Positions 5,686-6,363 of a stretch of 6,363 bases of DNA are shown in pieces. The stretch is from the NCBI GenBank assembly GCA_022545805.1, contig JAKEIJ010000035.1:1-6363 (forward strand). Direction: 5' to 3'. A model generated the notes under the pieces. It had not been told where the DNA came from and did not search any database. It saw nothing but the letters and a program-made list of their open reading frames with translations. Source of the DNA: Nitrosotalea sp. (GTDB lineage: Archaea; Thermoproteota; Nitrososphaeria; Nitrososphaerales; Nitrosopumilaceae). Numbering within the stretch: position 1 is the first letter of the stretch; each line of letters opens with the position of its first letter. A program made the position numbers and the translations under genes.

Positions 5686-6363
5686 TTAATTTTTACAAAA
5701 CACGCAACCTGCCGCGTCTCTGAAATTTTTTCTAATTCTGGTTCCTGTTTGCATTTCTCTATTGCGTAAGGACATCTTGACATGAATCTGCAGCCCTGAT
5801 GCTCCAGTGTCCCAGATGGTTCATTGATGCGTATCTTGTGGTCTCTATGTAAATTCTCTGGGTCTGGGTTTGAAATTGAATCCAAAAGTGCCTGAGTGTA
5901 TGGGTGACGAGGACTGGATAGAATTTCGTTGATTGGTCCAGTCTCTATAATCTTTCCACGATACAAGATTGCAATTGTGTGCCCTATGTAGCTTGCAGTG
6001 GATAAATCATGTGTTATGTAAAGAAAAGATATTCCATGTTTTTCCTGCAACTCCTTTATCAATTCCAATATTCCAATTCTTACTGATACGTCTAACATGG
6101 AGACTGGTTCGTCTGCTATGACAAGTTTTGGATTTGTTACAATTGCGCGAGCGATTGCAACTCGTTGTCTTTGTCCTCCTGATAACATGTGGGGATACTT
6201 TGAGATAATGTCGCCAACTGGCTCTAGTTTTACTTGGCTGAGTGCGTGTAATGCAATACGATTTCTTTCTTCCTTGTTTCCAATTTTGTGAATCTCAAGG
6301 GGCTCTTTTACTATGTCTAAAATGGTCATTCTTGGATTGATTGATGCATAAGGGTCTTGGTGA
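5682..6363 (-). CDS. Oligopeptide/dipeptide-type ABC transporter ATP-binding protein, OppF/DppF-like (5' end outside window)
   Basis: This is the cytoplasmic ATPase subunit of a peptide/nickel-family ABC importer. The frame is open to the window edge and begins in the Q-loop HQDPYASINPRM, so the methionine at 6329 is internal; roughly 100 N-terminal residues with Walker A are missing. Counting from that methionine, motifs are the signature LSGGQRQRVAIARA (49-62), Walker B LVIADEP (69-75), the D-loop SMLD (77-80), the switch histidine THDLS (106-110) and the C-terminal oligo_HPY element RHPYTQALLDSI (141-152). The tail has four cysteines (180, 186, 193, 210) in the GCRFMSRCPYAIEKC...ACF pattern, which in some relatives binds an iron-sulfur cluster. 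The QDPYASINPRM form favours OppF/DppF over OppD. The gene is convergent with smc, and its partner permease and binding-protein genes, if linked, lie to the right of the window. Substrate cannot be told from the ATPase. Confidence 0.93.
   Translation of the reverse strand, partial: HQDPYASINPRMTILDIVKEPLEIHKIGNKEERNRIALHALSQVKLEPVGDIISKYPHMLSGGQRQRVAIARAIVTNPKLVIADEPVSMLDVSVRIGILELIKELQEKHGISFLYITHDLSTASYIGHTIAILYRGKIIETGPINEILSSPRHPYTQALLDSISNPDPENLHRDHKIRINEPSGTLEHQGCRFMSRCPYAIEKCKQEPELEKISETRQVACFVKIN
5686..5695 (+). terminator. Candidate T-rich terminator for smc
   Basis: TTAATTTTTA directly follows the smc stop and includes five consecutive T on the plus strand. It has no preceding stem. 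Because it lies inside the last codons of the opposing ABC gene, termination here would also keep smc transcripts from running far antisense into that gene. Confidence 0.35.

Noticed and set aside
6327..6329. Methionine codon as the start of the ABC ATPase
   Set aside because: The same frame continues upstream to the window edge with HQDPYASINPR, the conserved Q-loop, so this Met is internal and the true start lies outside.
1..6363. Mobile element, CRISPR array, tRNA/rRNA gene or defence cassette
   Set aside because: No transposase or recombinase motif, regularly spaced repeat, tRNA-like cloverleaf or rRNA stretch was found by eye, and the coding space is filled by four ordinary genes.

Overview
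The window reads as chromosomal DNA of an ammonia-oxidising archaeon of the Thaumarchaeota/Nitrososphaeria, most likely a Nitrosopumilus-like marine lineage. The evidence is its AT-rich composition, an archaeal-type deoxyhypusine synthase, a compact inositol-1-phosphate synthase, a full-length SMC protein, TATA-box promoters placed for leaderless transcripts, and the absence of Shine-Dalgarno sequences in front of starts. The lineage call comes from gene content and style, not from a marker gene search.

Layout, left to right. Bases 1-924 on the minus strand hold a deoxyhypusine synthase-family gene, complete at its start and cut at its 3' end by the window edge. An 86-bp divergent promoter region (925-1010) separates it from a plus-strand myo-inositol-1-phosphate synthase (1011-2078), whose only possible start is TTG. 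An 82-bp gap (2079-2160) leads to a large plus-strand SMC ATPase (2161-5685, 1174 residues), which also must start at TTG. Convergent to it on the minus strand is the C-terminal two thirds of an oligopeptide/dipeptide-type ABC transporter ATPase (5682-6363, start outside the window). The stop codons of the last two genes overlap within one CTAG.

The genes cover translation-factor modification (hypusination of aIF5A), inositol phospholipid or solute synthesis, chromosome organisation and peptide or nickel-type uptake. They look like housekeeping genes packed closely rather than one pathway. I see no mobile element, CRISPR array, RNA gene or defence cassette, and nothing that amounts to a new system. 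The points most worth a second look are the SMC hinge without its usual glycine motif, altered substrate-pocket residues in the deoxyhypusine synthase-like protein, the two consecutive forced TTG starts, a 10-codon upstream ORF overlapping the inositol synthase start, and the overlapping convergent stops.
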